Part shown: positions 18,746 to 27,539 of the stretch, in pieces
Layout: each line of letters opens with the position of its first letter
How positions within the stretch are numbered: the first letter of the stretch is position 1
Source of the DNA: Mnemiopsis leidyi
Lineage: Eukaryota > Ctenophora > Tentaculata > Lobata > Bolinopsidae
Direction of reading: 5' to 3'
Assembly (NCBI GenBank): GCA_000226015.1
Contig: JH155650.1
Span: forward strand, 19,588-47,126
Length of the DNA stretch: 27,539 bases
Program-made: the position numbers and the translations under genes
Notes under the pieces: generated by a model
What the model was told of the DNA's origin: nothing
Database searches by the model: none
The model's input: only the letters and a program-made list of their open reading frames with translations

Positions 18746-19629
18746 CCATTAGCTTTTTTTGATAACATTACTTCCACAGTCTAACTATTGCTGTTTTTCC
18801 TGTTACTTGATTATGCTTGCTCATACCGCTACTAGGCCATCTTACTTGTTACTGTTATGAAATAGGCCACATGAACGAGAGCGGAATTGGCAAAAAAGCC
18901 AAAATGAGCCCGTGAATTCGCAATCCTAGCCAATTTTAAAATTTATGCCACTGGGACCGACAAAATAGACAACAAATACCGTCCCCTTTAATGTATATAT
19001 TATATATTTACTTATGGTCCCCATCGCCAAAGAACCGCTTGAGCATTAGAGTTATTTTGCTGTTAGCGCTTAAGTTTTTTTGGAGCATGCCAATTTGGCA
19101 CCTATTAGACTTTAAGAATAGATGAAAATAAAGATATTCCCAGAGTTCTAAGACTAAAATTTGTTATTAAATATTGAATAATTGTGCAAAATACCAGCTC
19201 TTCTTAGCCTCATCTTGCTATGATTGAGCTAAGGGTATGAAAATTGCACAGATTGTAGGGCGTTTTATTCTACACATTCTTTGCAAAGGATTCTGCTCTA
19301 CATCAAAAAATAGATTTTTCAAGAGGCACTTTTGAGATTTTCTCGGGCCCTTGACTTTGAAACAACCTTAAATGCTCCAACAACATGCTAGAGAGCTCTC
19401 CGTTGAACTACAGATTCGTTCGATATATTTTAGGATTGGCGGATCCGGGAGACAGCGGTCCAAAATTATCGGAAATAAGCTTTTTAAGCAATTTTAGGTA
19501 TATATACCTAAAATCAATTTTAAGCCTGAAACCACAAAATTTTTATCATTTTTGACAAAAATTCGAACTTCAATACTTTTCCTAAATACTTTTGATCATC
19601 ATCTACATTTTTGCATTCAGAAACCTATC
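18746..19629. other. Gene-free stretch
   Basis: AT-rich sequence without coding signal. GATCATCATCTACATTTTTG near 19596 is close to the reverse complement of the bases just before R copy A (near 13788), so part of it is repeat-derived. Confidence 0.45.
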
Positions 19630-21799
19630 ATTTTTTCCATCTCTGATACTTTTTTGCCGAAGTCAAAAAAGTAAAGTAGATGGTTTAAAGTTGTCGGATT
19701 TTGGGGTGGGATGGGTAGGTAGGTAGGTAGGTAAATTTGGTGGTGTCTGGTGTAACAAAGGCTTATATGCGTTAAACTCCGCAAGACGATAGTAACAACG
19801 TGAACGCAGCTTTCGAGGCTAGAAAGCTTGCTCCTACGCAAAGTTATTTGCTTAAAAAATTGCTTGGTCCAACACGTGCAATTGCGTGTGGTTACTTGGA
19901 CTGCATTTGCAGATCAACTGACCAACACCACCATGATAAACGTAAAAGCCGTCGGATGCCGAAATTGTCGTTTGGCGGAACACGAACGATAAATTTACGA
20001 ATAAATTGGTAATCGCCAGCAAGCTAAGAAAACATCGTTTACAGGCGATACTGATAGCTGTCTAAATGTGCGGACAGTTGGCAGGAACCTTTCATGGTTC
20101 ACTGCATCAATATGCAATGGTTTTAACTTTTACAAATTGATAAAAGATAATTTAGACAATGAATTTGAATTAGGTACTATAGTCGTACCGAAGAATTCTG
20201 AACTCGTAACAAGCACGAACGCAACTACACTCAGTGAATTCAAATATTGCGCGCAAACAGTAAACACTCAACATGATTAACTAAATAAATTCAGGTCAAA
20301 TGCGCCCATGTGCAGAATTCAACTGACTTACTTACTTCTGCGCGATTTTATCATTCCTTTGCCTTTGGTTCATGACTCGTGTTGCGTCCAAATAAGTTAA
20401 TGGCCTTCCGTCGTATAACGTATTGCCGAACTTATGACAAAACATAAACGCTTAATATTTTAGACCTTGAGTAATGATCATCTGTTACTAATTTAGTTGA
20501 AATTGTTATCAAAAACTGCTTAGTTATTATAACTATTAATATATAACTAGACCGTCGATAAGTTCATCTTAGTCCTGGTTGTAATCAGGTCCTTAAAGCT
20601 TTACACCTGACATTTCATTTATCACATTACTATTAGCTGAATAAAATTGGTCTTTCTGTCTAATTTAACGGCCGATATTATCACGGTAGCCGCTTATGGT
20701 TATAATTTCTCAAGCGGAATTTGCGACGGATATTGTCGAGATTAAACGGTCTGGCATTCTTTGAGGTGCAACGTCCGCGTCGGGTATAACCGCGACATGA
20801 CAGATATTATGTCAGTATATTTTATATCTTTAACACGGTCACAATTGCTATTAGCACAGGTTAATCTTATATCCGCATAGTAGTTGCCTTACAATTGAAG
20901 AGATGGAAATCTAGCGTCCGCCTGAGACCAAACAAAGCGGGCGCAATTCTTGTTTGATTTCCATCTTCCTTTTAGACTAGATACGGCTATGAAGTTGCAG
21001 TCACCGTAAACTATATACTGTGATGAATGATGATATGTTATTGTAAACTACTATAAGTACTATCTTGTTATTTTAGATCTGCCGCTATAAAGAAAGAGCA
21101 ACGGCTAACTGAGACTTAGAAAATTATAGCGTTTTGACTGTTAATAATGGAAACATATTACCAAGCGAAAACGTGAACCCTGAACGACAATCGACGCTAC
21201 AAGCCTAGGTGAAACTAAAGGTACAAATGCATCCAGAATTAATGGCGGCAACTTCGCGTCAAAAACTGCTGAGTGCTGCGCGTTCCTAAAACTCGACATA
21301 ACGTAAACGTGGGCGACACAGTGTCGCGCAGTAACGTCCATTCTTATTGACTCATTTTCGTTGTTGTACATACGTTCGCGGTTCTTCAACGATGTCATAT
21401 CTTTTGTTCAGAAACATTGGGGTAGCGATTATTCGTTCAATCGTTTCTTAGTGTTTAATCGTAGAGTTTTAACAACCAATCTACACGGACACCAATATTG
21501 TTAATTTTCCGCTATTTTTGCTAGCTATAGGTACCCGCCATTACCGCTAGCCACCTACTATGCTATCAGGCAGGCCTTTATCATCAATACTTTGCTAAAT
21601 CCGGTCATAACTCATACCGAGTACAAACCTATAGACATGACTTTTGTACATACTGTGCAGTGTGCCCCGCACATTACACATTTTTTTTGTTACACCAGAC
21701 ACCACCAAATTTACCTACCCCACCCCAAAATCCTACCACTTTAAACCATCTACTTTACTTTTTTGACTTCGGCAAAAAAGTATTAGAGATGGAAAAAAA
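19630..21799. repeat. 2.17-kb structure bounded by inverted repeats of about 115-130 bp
   Basis: The left arm (19630-19759) and right arm (21687-21799) are reverse complements over TTTTTGCCGAAGTCAAAAAA, GTAAAGTAGATGGTTTAAAG, GGATTTTGGGGTGGG and AAATTTGGTGGTGTCTGGTG. The left arm contains five GGTA units (19714-19733), whereas the right arm keeps one. The interior has only short ORFs (the longest about 85 codons) without family features, so no transposase is visible. It may be a non-autonomous long-TIR element or two opposed copies of a repeat end. Family R copy B begins about 60 bp to the right. Confidence 0.75.
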
Positions 21800-22720
21800 T
21801 TGTAATTGCCTATTTGACGACTTTTCGCCCTTTCGATTTTGCTGTCGAACGCATATAAGGGTGGTGGCAACCACCCCAGAAAAGACGCTGAACAGTGAAC
21901 CAAACATTTTTGAACCTCGAGACTATTCTCAATCCATTTTTCGTCAAATTTTAGTCCGGGTTCCAAATAAGGGAAAAAAGTAAGGTTACCACTCCCCTAG
22001 TATGACAACATGAAGTGTGGTTTTTTCAAACGGATTGGAGCCCAAACAGAAAGAGATAGGTACTTGAAAATTTCAGATAAGGTAGATATCATCACGTTCT
22101 GTGACTTAGGCTATGTTAAACTGTTAAAATTCGCTCCGACCCCTCTCAGGGCCCTTTAAGGCCTTAAAGGCCCTAAAAAAGGCCCAAAAATGTTTGAAAA
22201 TCGAGGGGACGAATTGAAGTCCGAACGGAAAAAGATAGAGTCATGAAAATTTCAGGTATTGTAGCTTAAGCGGGTTCTGTGGCTTAGGCTATGTCAAAAT
22301 TTGTTCTAAAGGACTTTAAGGGCCTTTAAAGGCCTTAAAGGCCCTTTAAAATGAATATGTTCAACTTTGAGCTAAAAGAAAAGTTAGAGAAGTATTTTGA
22401 CGTAATATTTGACGAGAAATCCGAATTTCATAGTTTCGGGCCGATAAATCATCACGTGACTCCTAAAGTGACCCTTTATGAGGCCCCAAAATAGAAATTT
22501 TCGATTTTGAGCTAGAAAAAAGTTAGACCAGAATTTTGACGTAAAATTTGACGAGGAATCCGAATTTGATGGTTACAAATCCAAAAAATCATCACGTGAC
22601 CCCTTATGTGACCCTTTTTAAGGCCCCAAAATGGCAATTTTCGATTTTGAGCTAGGAAAAAAGTTAGACCAGTATTATGACTTAAAATTTGACGAAGAAT
22701 CCGAATTTTCGAGTTTTTGG

Positions 22721-22877
22721 AACTTGACCAAATGTTAAAAATTTGACCAAACGTTACTAAATTTGACCAAACGTTACAAAATTTGACCAAACGTTACTAA
22801 ATTTGACTAAACGTTACTAAATTCGACCAAACGTTACTAAATTTGACCAAACGTTACTAGATTTGACCAAACGTTAT
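22721..22877. repeat. Minisatellite, eight 20-bp units
   Basis: The unit ATTTGACCAAACGTTACTAA repeats in exact register from 22741, with a diverged unit before (22721) and a partial one at the end. Substitutions are few (ACTAA/ACAAA, GACCAA/GACTAA, ATTT/ATTC). It sits inside R copy B at the point where module three breaks off, and may have expanded from module sequence reading AAAATTTGACG. Confidence 0.95.
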
Positions 22878-22999
22878 ACTTTGTAATGGAACCGGATAAT
22901 CTTCTCATTGAACTTAACGAATCATCATACCTTGTTCACCACACCTGGCTAATCGTCTGATTAAGCTTATCTCGAGTGATACTCGATAATTGATTGTTT

Positions 23000-23110
23000 A
23001 TGGATCGCTTCCTCACTAAAAGGTCTAGATCTGATGAGGTGTCTGCCTCACCACCTGCTATTAAGAGGCCCCGATCGTCTGCTAAGCAGGGAATGTGTTT
23101 TGTTTGTTGA
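23000..23110 (+). CDS. Short ORF starting MDRFLTKR, possible transposase first exon
   Basis: The 36-codon frame reads MDRFLTKRSRSDEVSASPPA, then a basic IKRPRSSAK and CFVC before TGA. A start of the form MDRFL.K followed by a Ser/Pro/Lys/Arg-rich stretch and a first Cys pair is common at the N-terminus of hAT and TTF/zinc-finger transposon proteins (family knowledge, weak match). Nothing downstream continues it: a GCCGCG-rich repeat follows at once. It may be a captured or relic piece rather than an expressed gene. Confidence 0.25.
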   Translation: MDRFLTKRSRSDEVSASPPAIKRPRSSAKQGMCFVC

Positions 23111-23114
23111 GAAT

Positions 23115-23305
23115 TCACAATTTTTGTCGCAAAATTGCCGCTAAATAAGTAATTTTTCCGTGAGACTGCCGCAAAATAAGCAATTTTTGCCGCGAAACTG
23201 CAGCGAAATTAGCATTTTTTGCCGCGAAACTGCCGCGATATTCGGCATTCTGGCCTGTCACGGCACCGCGAAATTTGGCAAAACATACCGCGATAAACAA
23301 ATGCC
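23115..23305. repeat. Degenerate GCCGCGAAA tandem block
   Basis: About seven imperfect copies of a unit near GCAATTTTTGCCGCGAAACT are present, for example at about 23140, 23185 and 23220. They end in ACCGCGATAAACAAATGCCCC. The minus-strand ORF here (MFIAVCFAKFRG...) is only the repeat read in frame. The block separates the MDRFL ORF from the resumed R copy B. Confidence 0.75.
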
Positions 23306-23594
23306 CCTGTTATAAGGCCCCAAAATGGAAATTTTCAGCTTTGAGCTAGGAGAAAAGTTAGACCAGTATTTTGACGTCAAATTTGACGAGGAATCCGAAT
23401 TTTATAGTTTCGAAGCCGAAAAATGGAAATTTTCAACTTAAAATTACAAGGAATCTGAAAACCACGCGTCTTTTCTGGCTGGAGGCACGCTTTGCGTTTT
23501 GCGACTAATTTTTAGTTAATAGTCTATTCTCAATCAAATCTGACGGAAATGTGTGTATCGTAAAGTGTGTACTCAATAATATCTGACCCCAACC

Positions 23595-23860
23595 GTTAGC
23601 TGGGTGGTGTAGTGGTTTCATTTACGCCTCCCATGCGGCAGACCAGAGTTCGATCCCCGGCTGTGGCAAGTCGGCCAGTCACCAGACTGGGTCTGGTACA
23701 GCTTCGGCTACAAATGCACACTCCCTGGCTCGTTAGATTAACCCCCCTACAGTTAGTTTAGTGCCTCAGTACGGAGTGGCTCAGGGTTACAGAAAAGGAG
23801 ATGAGCACCTCAGGCTATCCCGTCTTAGGGAGTGACCTAAATTTGCATTTACAACCATTT
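23595..23860 (+). mobile_element. tRNA-Gly-derived SINE
   Basis: The first 74 bp (23595-23668) resemble a tRNA-Gly with a CCC anticodon loop: TGGTGTAGTGG A box, CGCCTCCCATGCGG anticodon arm, GAGTTCGATCCCCGGC B box and T arm. The acceptor arm does not close, so it is not a tRNA gene. A non-tRNA body follows with GAGATGAGCACCTCAGG and CGTCTTAGGGAGTGACCTAA, ending near TTTGCATTTACAACC. Polymerase III would transcribe an active copy, and a LINE would supply the RT. The family is not named. Confidence 0.7.
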
Positions 23861-24232
23861 GCTTAGCAACTTATATACTTTTATAGTCCTTCTGTTATTG
23901 AAGCTAGATAATTTTCCCGTAAGTTAGAGATATCCTGGATATTACCAGTGCTGATCCTGGTGATTTGATAGTGTCTTAATTCTACTGTGTTGCATCTAAT
24001 ATCAGATGTTTTTAATTTGTTTATTTGTTCTGACGTTGTTATCTAACTCATATCTTAACCTGTATTATTTTAAGTTTTTTACACCTATGCTCAGTTGGTG
24101 AATGTGATATCAATATGTTTTATATTCAATGTCTCATAAGGTAGGTTTTGGGTTATTTGGTTATTTCGTGTGAGTTGTTATATTTTTCTGTGTATGGGGC
24201 CAATGCATAATCAATATAAACTCTATATTATA
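23861..24232. other. Gene-free AT-rich stretch
   Basis: No coding frame is seen. TTGCATAATCAATAT-like sequence near 24205 also occurs near 4031, a faint hint of shared retroelement 3' sequence. Confidence 0.4.
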
Positions 24233-24839
24233 CAAATTGACCAAAACCCAAAACTTGGGTGTATGTGACCGCTTTTTAAAGACTCTCGATTAAATCGATA
24301 TTAAAAAAGTATCGCAGCTAAATAAAAGACCTTATCTAAAAGCGTAAAAAAGGTGTGATATCGAAAGTTCTGACGCAATTTCTTAAATCGAAAACGGTCG
24401 CTTGCTTTGGCCGTCACGCCATTTGTCAGTTGTTAGGCTCATCAAATTGTTCGACAAAATTGTCAGCTCAAAGAAATATTGTTAAAGCTTTGTACTGAAG
24501 TTCGAATATTCAGCATGAGGCATGTCTGAGCACCAAAGTATAGCTTAAACAGGTCAACTTGCAGTCTTAGGGACAATTGTTGATGTTAGCGATGTTCCGA
24601 TAGATTCGAAAACAGTACTCTTTAAAAATTGGAAGGTTTTCATAATTTGAGCCTGACTACTGACAAATGGCGTGATGGCCAAAGCAAGCGTTTTCGATTT
24701 AAGAAATTGCGTCAGAACTTTCGATATCACACCTTTTTTACGCTTTTAGATAAGGTATTTTTTATCTAGCTGCGATACTTTTGATATCGATTTAATCGAA
24801 AGTCTTTAAAAAGCGTTTAAAAAGGTTTTGGTAAATTTA
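24233..24839. mobile_element. 0.6-kb element with inverted arms of about 200 bp
   Basis: The left arm (24233-24450) and right arm (24645-24839) are reverse complements with scattered differences. Landmarks include CTTTTTAAAGACT, CGATTAAATCGATAT, GTATCGCAGCTA, CTTATCTAAAAGCGTAAAAA, TTCTGACGCAATTTCTTAAA and GCCATTTGTCAGT. The ends read AAATTGACCAAAACC on the left and, inverted, AAATTTACCAAAACC on the right. The middle 195 bp is unique and noncoding. This is a MITE or foldback-type element; the target duplication is not clean enough to name a superfamily. Confidence 0.85.
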
Positions 24840-25099
24840 TATCACATCTTTTGGTTTAAGAATGGCCATGATACGTGCTATAATCTGTATAGCTATTAGC
24901 TAAGCCGGTTTAGAACTTTGAATTTGGTGAGATGATTGAAGCTGGAGGGAAAAGGCATTAATGCAATTAAGCGAATATCTTTCGATCCATTGCCTTAGAG
25001 TTAGTTTAAAATGCATCCTTTAACCTAAGGAGCTTTGAAAATTTCGATTTTCACTATCATCGAAATTTGCAAATTTTCTAAATTCACAAACTTTTACTT

Positions 25100-25617
25100 A
25101 AATGATGACGTCATTAGGGCGTGGTCTTTCCATATTTTGAAATGAAACGTAGCCTAAAGTACGCCCCAAACGATTACCTTTTAGACCCTAGGTCGCTTTA
25201 AGCTCAATTATGTATGGTTCTTCCGTTATAAATTGCACAAAATTGCAGACATTTCACGTGATTTTTAGTAAAAACGCTCATCTTCATCCGCGATTATCTC
25301 GATAATGGAACAAGATAATCGACTTTTGGACGGCAGCATTCGAAAGTAAAAACGATTATATTTCGTTTATTTGGTCTTCAATTTTTGCTCAGATTCCATC
25401 TTAAACCAATAAAATTAACTTTAAAAAATTTGGTTTTTGAATATTTGAAGATGAAACTTTTCTAGAAATGATGCGTCATAGGGGCGTGGCCTTTCAATAT
25501 TTTGAAATGAGGCCCAGCTTAAAGTACGCCCAAAACAATTATCTTTTAGACTCTAGGTCGTTTAAAGCCCAACTATGTACATGGTTCTCTCGTTATAAGT
25601 TGCACAAAATGGCAGAG
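25100..25617. repeat. Direct repeat of about 150 bp, 366 bp apart
   Basis: The copies at 25100-25250 and 25466-25617 share GGGCGTGG.CTTTC, ATATTTTGAAATGA, TTAAAGTACGCCC and CTTTTAGAC.CTAGGTCG. They also share GTTATAA.TTGCACAAAAT. Both begin at a TGACGTCAT-like palindrome (intact in copy 1, missing bases in copy 2). They are noncoding. Confidence 0.8.
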
Positions 25618-25907
25618 TTTGGCGTCTATACCCCTATATTGTATAGCTGAAAGCACGGTGTCAACCTACACGGACCGCCCTTATCTGGCCGATCCCTGTT
25701 TACAAGCCATGTAGCAGGGGACCAGGCTTAACCAGTAAACGAGCATAGTTAAACACCGTACTTCCATCTTGGGACTTGTAAACAACTAGGAAATATTTCG
25801 TAGTGTTTAAAGTTCACGAGACGAAAGCTGTGCAATTCAGCGAAATCCTAAAGATCATTCCAAAGACTAGGCGCAAAGCAGCCACGGTCAAGGATATATA
25901 TATATCC

Positions 25908-26508
25908 GTCGCAAAACGCAAAGCATGCCTCCAGCCAGAAAAGACACGTGGTTTTCAGATTCCTTGTAATTTCAAGTTGAAAATTTTCATTTTTCGGCTA
26001 TAGGTGTGATGAATTTTCGGATTCGATACCATAAAATTCGGATTCCTCGTCAAATTTTACGTTAAAATACTGGTCTAACTTTCTCCTAGCTCAAAGTCGA
26101 AAACTTCTATTTTTGGGGCTTTATAAGCGGTCACTCAAGGGGTCATGTGATCATCTTTTGGCTCCGAAACTATCAAATTCGGATTCCTCGTCAAATTTTA
26201 CGTCAAAATACTTGTCTAACTTTTCTTCTTGCTCAAAGTTGAACATTTTCATTTTAGGGCCTTAAAGGCCTTCAGAACAAATTTTTACATAGCCTAAGCC
26301 ACAGAACCTGCTAAAATCTACAATACCTGAAATTTTCATGACCCTATCTCTTTCCTTTTGGACTCAAATTCGTCCCCCGATTTGGAGACTTTTTGGGCCT
26401 TTTTTAGGGCCTCTAAATCTAACTTGTCTGAAATTTTCAAGAATCTATCTCTTGCCGTTTCAAAAATTTTTGGTTCAGTGTCTTTTCTGTTGTGGTTGCC
26501 ACCACCCT
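25908..26508 (-). repeat. Family R copy C, compact and inverted
   Basis: This minus-strand copy starts, read forward, with GTCGCAAAACGCAAAGCATG and ends GTGGTTGCCACCACCCT. It contains two modules whose TAGCTC-position landmarks lie about 141 bp apart (26088 and 26229), then the GGCC/TTAA block and the CTTTTCTG end. With no insertion it is about 600 bp, probably closest to the unit length of family R. Confidence 0.8.
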
Positions 26509-27480
26509 AATCGCACGACAATTTGTTTGAAAACGGGTGTTCCAGAAACCCTCCTTCCCGATACCTGTTGACATTCAATTTTTTTGCCATCGGTTGGACA
26601 ACTTCTAGTAGGTTTGCAAAGTTGCAAGTTTCTATCTCTATTCTAACATGGTTTTTAAGACACCTGAACATGGCAATTTTGGCCAAATCGTACTAATTTT
26701 GTATTACAGCGCTGGCAAGTTTATGAACAAAACTTCGATTACATTTTACCATTAACGGAGGCGATCGGCCGGTTTTCTGGTGTAGTCGTGAAGTATTATT
26801 GAGTCTCTTAACTATCAGGTTTTAGAGTAAAATTGATTAAAATTAATTTATTGCAGTATTATATTGAGATAATTGCAGACAAAGATAAGTGTTATAATCA
26901 AATTTTACATTAAAAATCGAGAAATTGGGGGATCCTACAGAATTGAAATGACGAATAGTTGAGACTAAAACTACACTAAGTCCAATAGATGATATGTTGA
27001 ATTGTGTATTCGTTTAGGTTTCATGCAAAAATATTGAAAGACCACTCCCTGGTGACGTCATCAACCGTGGGTAAATTTCAAGAAAAACGATAAAAATGCC
27101 AAATTATTACCGGTGAATTTTGTTGGTTGAGCCGGATCATGTGTCGAACTTTTCTGGTTATTGCTCTGTTAGGAAATCAATACAGTTTTTAAATGATGCC
27201 CTCAAACACTTTATTATCTCATTTTATCATTCTAGGTTTGTAGCGCTCAAAGAGGAACGTTTTTCATTGAAATTGGCGTCAAATTTCGGCAATCTACAAG
27301 AATAAGTTGAATCAGAATCACAAATAATTGGGCCTAAAGCGACTTATGCTGTGGTAAATTAAAGTTTAAAGTACATATTCGTGACGTCACGAGCCGTTGG
27401 ATAATTATCAAAAGACAAAAAGTGCATAAAACGCTAGTTTTTCGTACTCAGCTCGTTTTAAACCAAAAAGGGGTGGTATA
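26509..27480. other. Gene-free stretch with a diverged direct repeat
   Basis: No gene seen. GGTGACGTCATCAACCGTGG near 27051 and CGTGACGTCACGAGCCGTTGG near 27381 head weakly similar segments about 330 bp apart, similar in layout to the pair at 25100 and 25466. Confidence 0.45.
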
Positions 27481-27539
27481 ATTGACCAAAACTTGGGTGT
27501 AGCGTGACCGTCTTTTAAAGTCAGCATTGTCCATTACAC
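27481..27539 (+). mobile_element. Start of a second copy of the 24233 element
   Basis: ATTGACCAAAACTTGGGTGT followed by GTGACCG.CTTTTAAAG matches the first 45 or so bases of the left arm at 24235. The copy runs off the right edge of the window. Confidence 0.7.

Larger units (their letters stand above)
21859..23506 (+). repeat. Family R copy B, with 140-bp modules and an internal insertion
   Basis: It starts AGGGTGGTGGCAACCACCCC then AGAAAAGACGC, and ends GCGTCTTTTCTGG plus CACGCTTTGCGTTTTGCGAC. Two runs of GGCCTTTAAAGGCC-like units lie at 22145-22186 and 22309-22354. Next comes a module whose GAGCTA landmark recurs at 22369, 22509 and 22649, exactly 140 bp apart. Modules carry TTTGACGAGGAATCCGAAT, ATCACGTGAC and AGGCCCCAAAATG. 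The series is interrupted at about 22721-23307 by a minisatellite, a short ORF and a GCCGCG-rich block, then resumes with GAGCTA at 23343. It is noncoding. Confidence 0.85.

Noticed and set aside
22721..22877. CRISPR array
   Set aside because: The 20-bp units abut directly without spacers, and the genome is animal. It is a minisatellite.
23115..23300. Minus-strand ORF starting MFIAVCFAKFRG
   Set aside because: It is the in-frame reading of a degenerate tandem repeat.
23595..23668. Functional tRNA-Gly gene
   Set aside because: The anticodon stem has only about three pairs, the acceptor arm does not close, and a SINE-like body follows.

Overview
The window is animal nuclear DNA. It has one split protein-coding gene whose large exon carries a metazoan YTHDF-type m6A reader. 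Everything else recognisable is degraded mobile DNA: non-LTR retrotransposons with CR1/L2-like or similar reverse transcriptases, a Penelope-like element, tRNA-derived SINE heads, and short inverted-repeat (MITE-like) elements. There are no bacterial-type operons, rRNA genes or CRISPR arrays. The mix suggests an invertebrate, perhaps marine, but the species cannot be fixed from the sequence.

Layout. 1-4.9 kb: AT-rich repeats, including an inverted LINE fragment, a tandem array, and two short DNA elements whose insertion sites can be reconstructed (3277-3720 and 4196-4665). 5.2-8.9 kb: several LINE fragments on both strands, one an ORF1 piece lying inverted between RT pieces. 8.92-11.22 kb: a long 5'-truncated LINE with a recognisable but frameshifted RT and an (ATT)n tail. 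11.26-12.31 kb: a GIY-YIG domain of Penelope type, enclosed by inverted repeats of about 215 bp, the right one ending at a 13-N assembly gap. 12.33-18.14 kb: the YTHDF locus, with a possible small upstream exon (13239-13345), the main exon (16590-17900) and an unresolved 3' end. 18.5-27.5 kb: repeats only, including three copies of one modular family (here called R; copies at 13.8-15.5, 21.9-23.5 and 25.9-26.5 kb), a 2.17-kb inverted-repeat structure, a 20-bp minisatellite and a 0.6-kb long-TIR element whose end recurs at the right edge.

How it works together. YTHDF is the only gene with a clear cellular role: cytoplasmic binding of m6A-marked mRNA. The rest is passive or formerly mobile sequence, some of it inside the YTHDF introns. 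No intact autonomous element is present, as every RT or endonuclease frame is broken or truncated. The most informative items are the two reconstructable insertion events, the Penelope remnant with a perfect palindrome at its frameshift, and the modular R family. Family R could be an undescribed non-autonomous element, but this cannot be shown without a repeat-library search.
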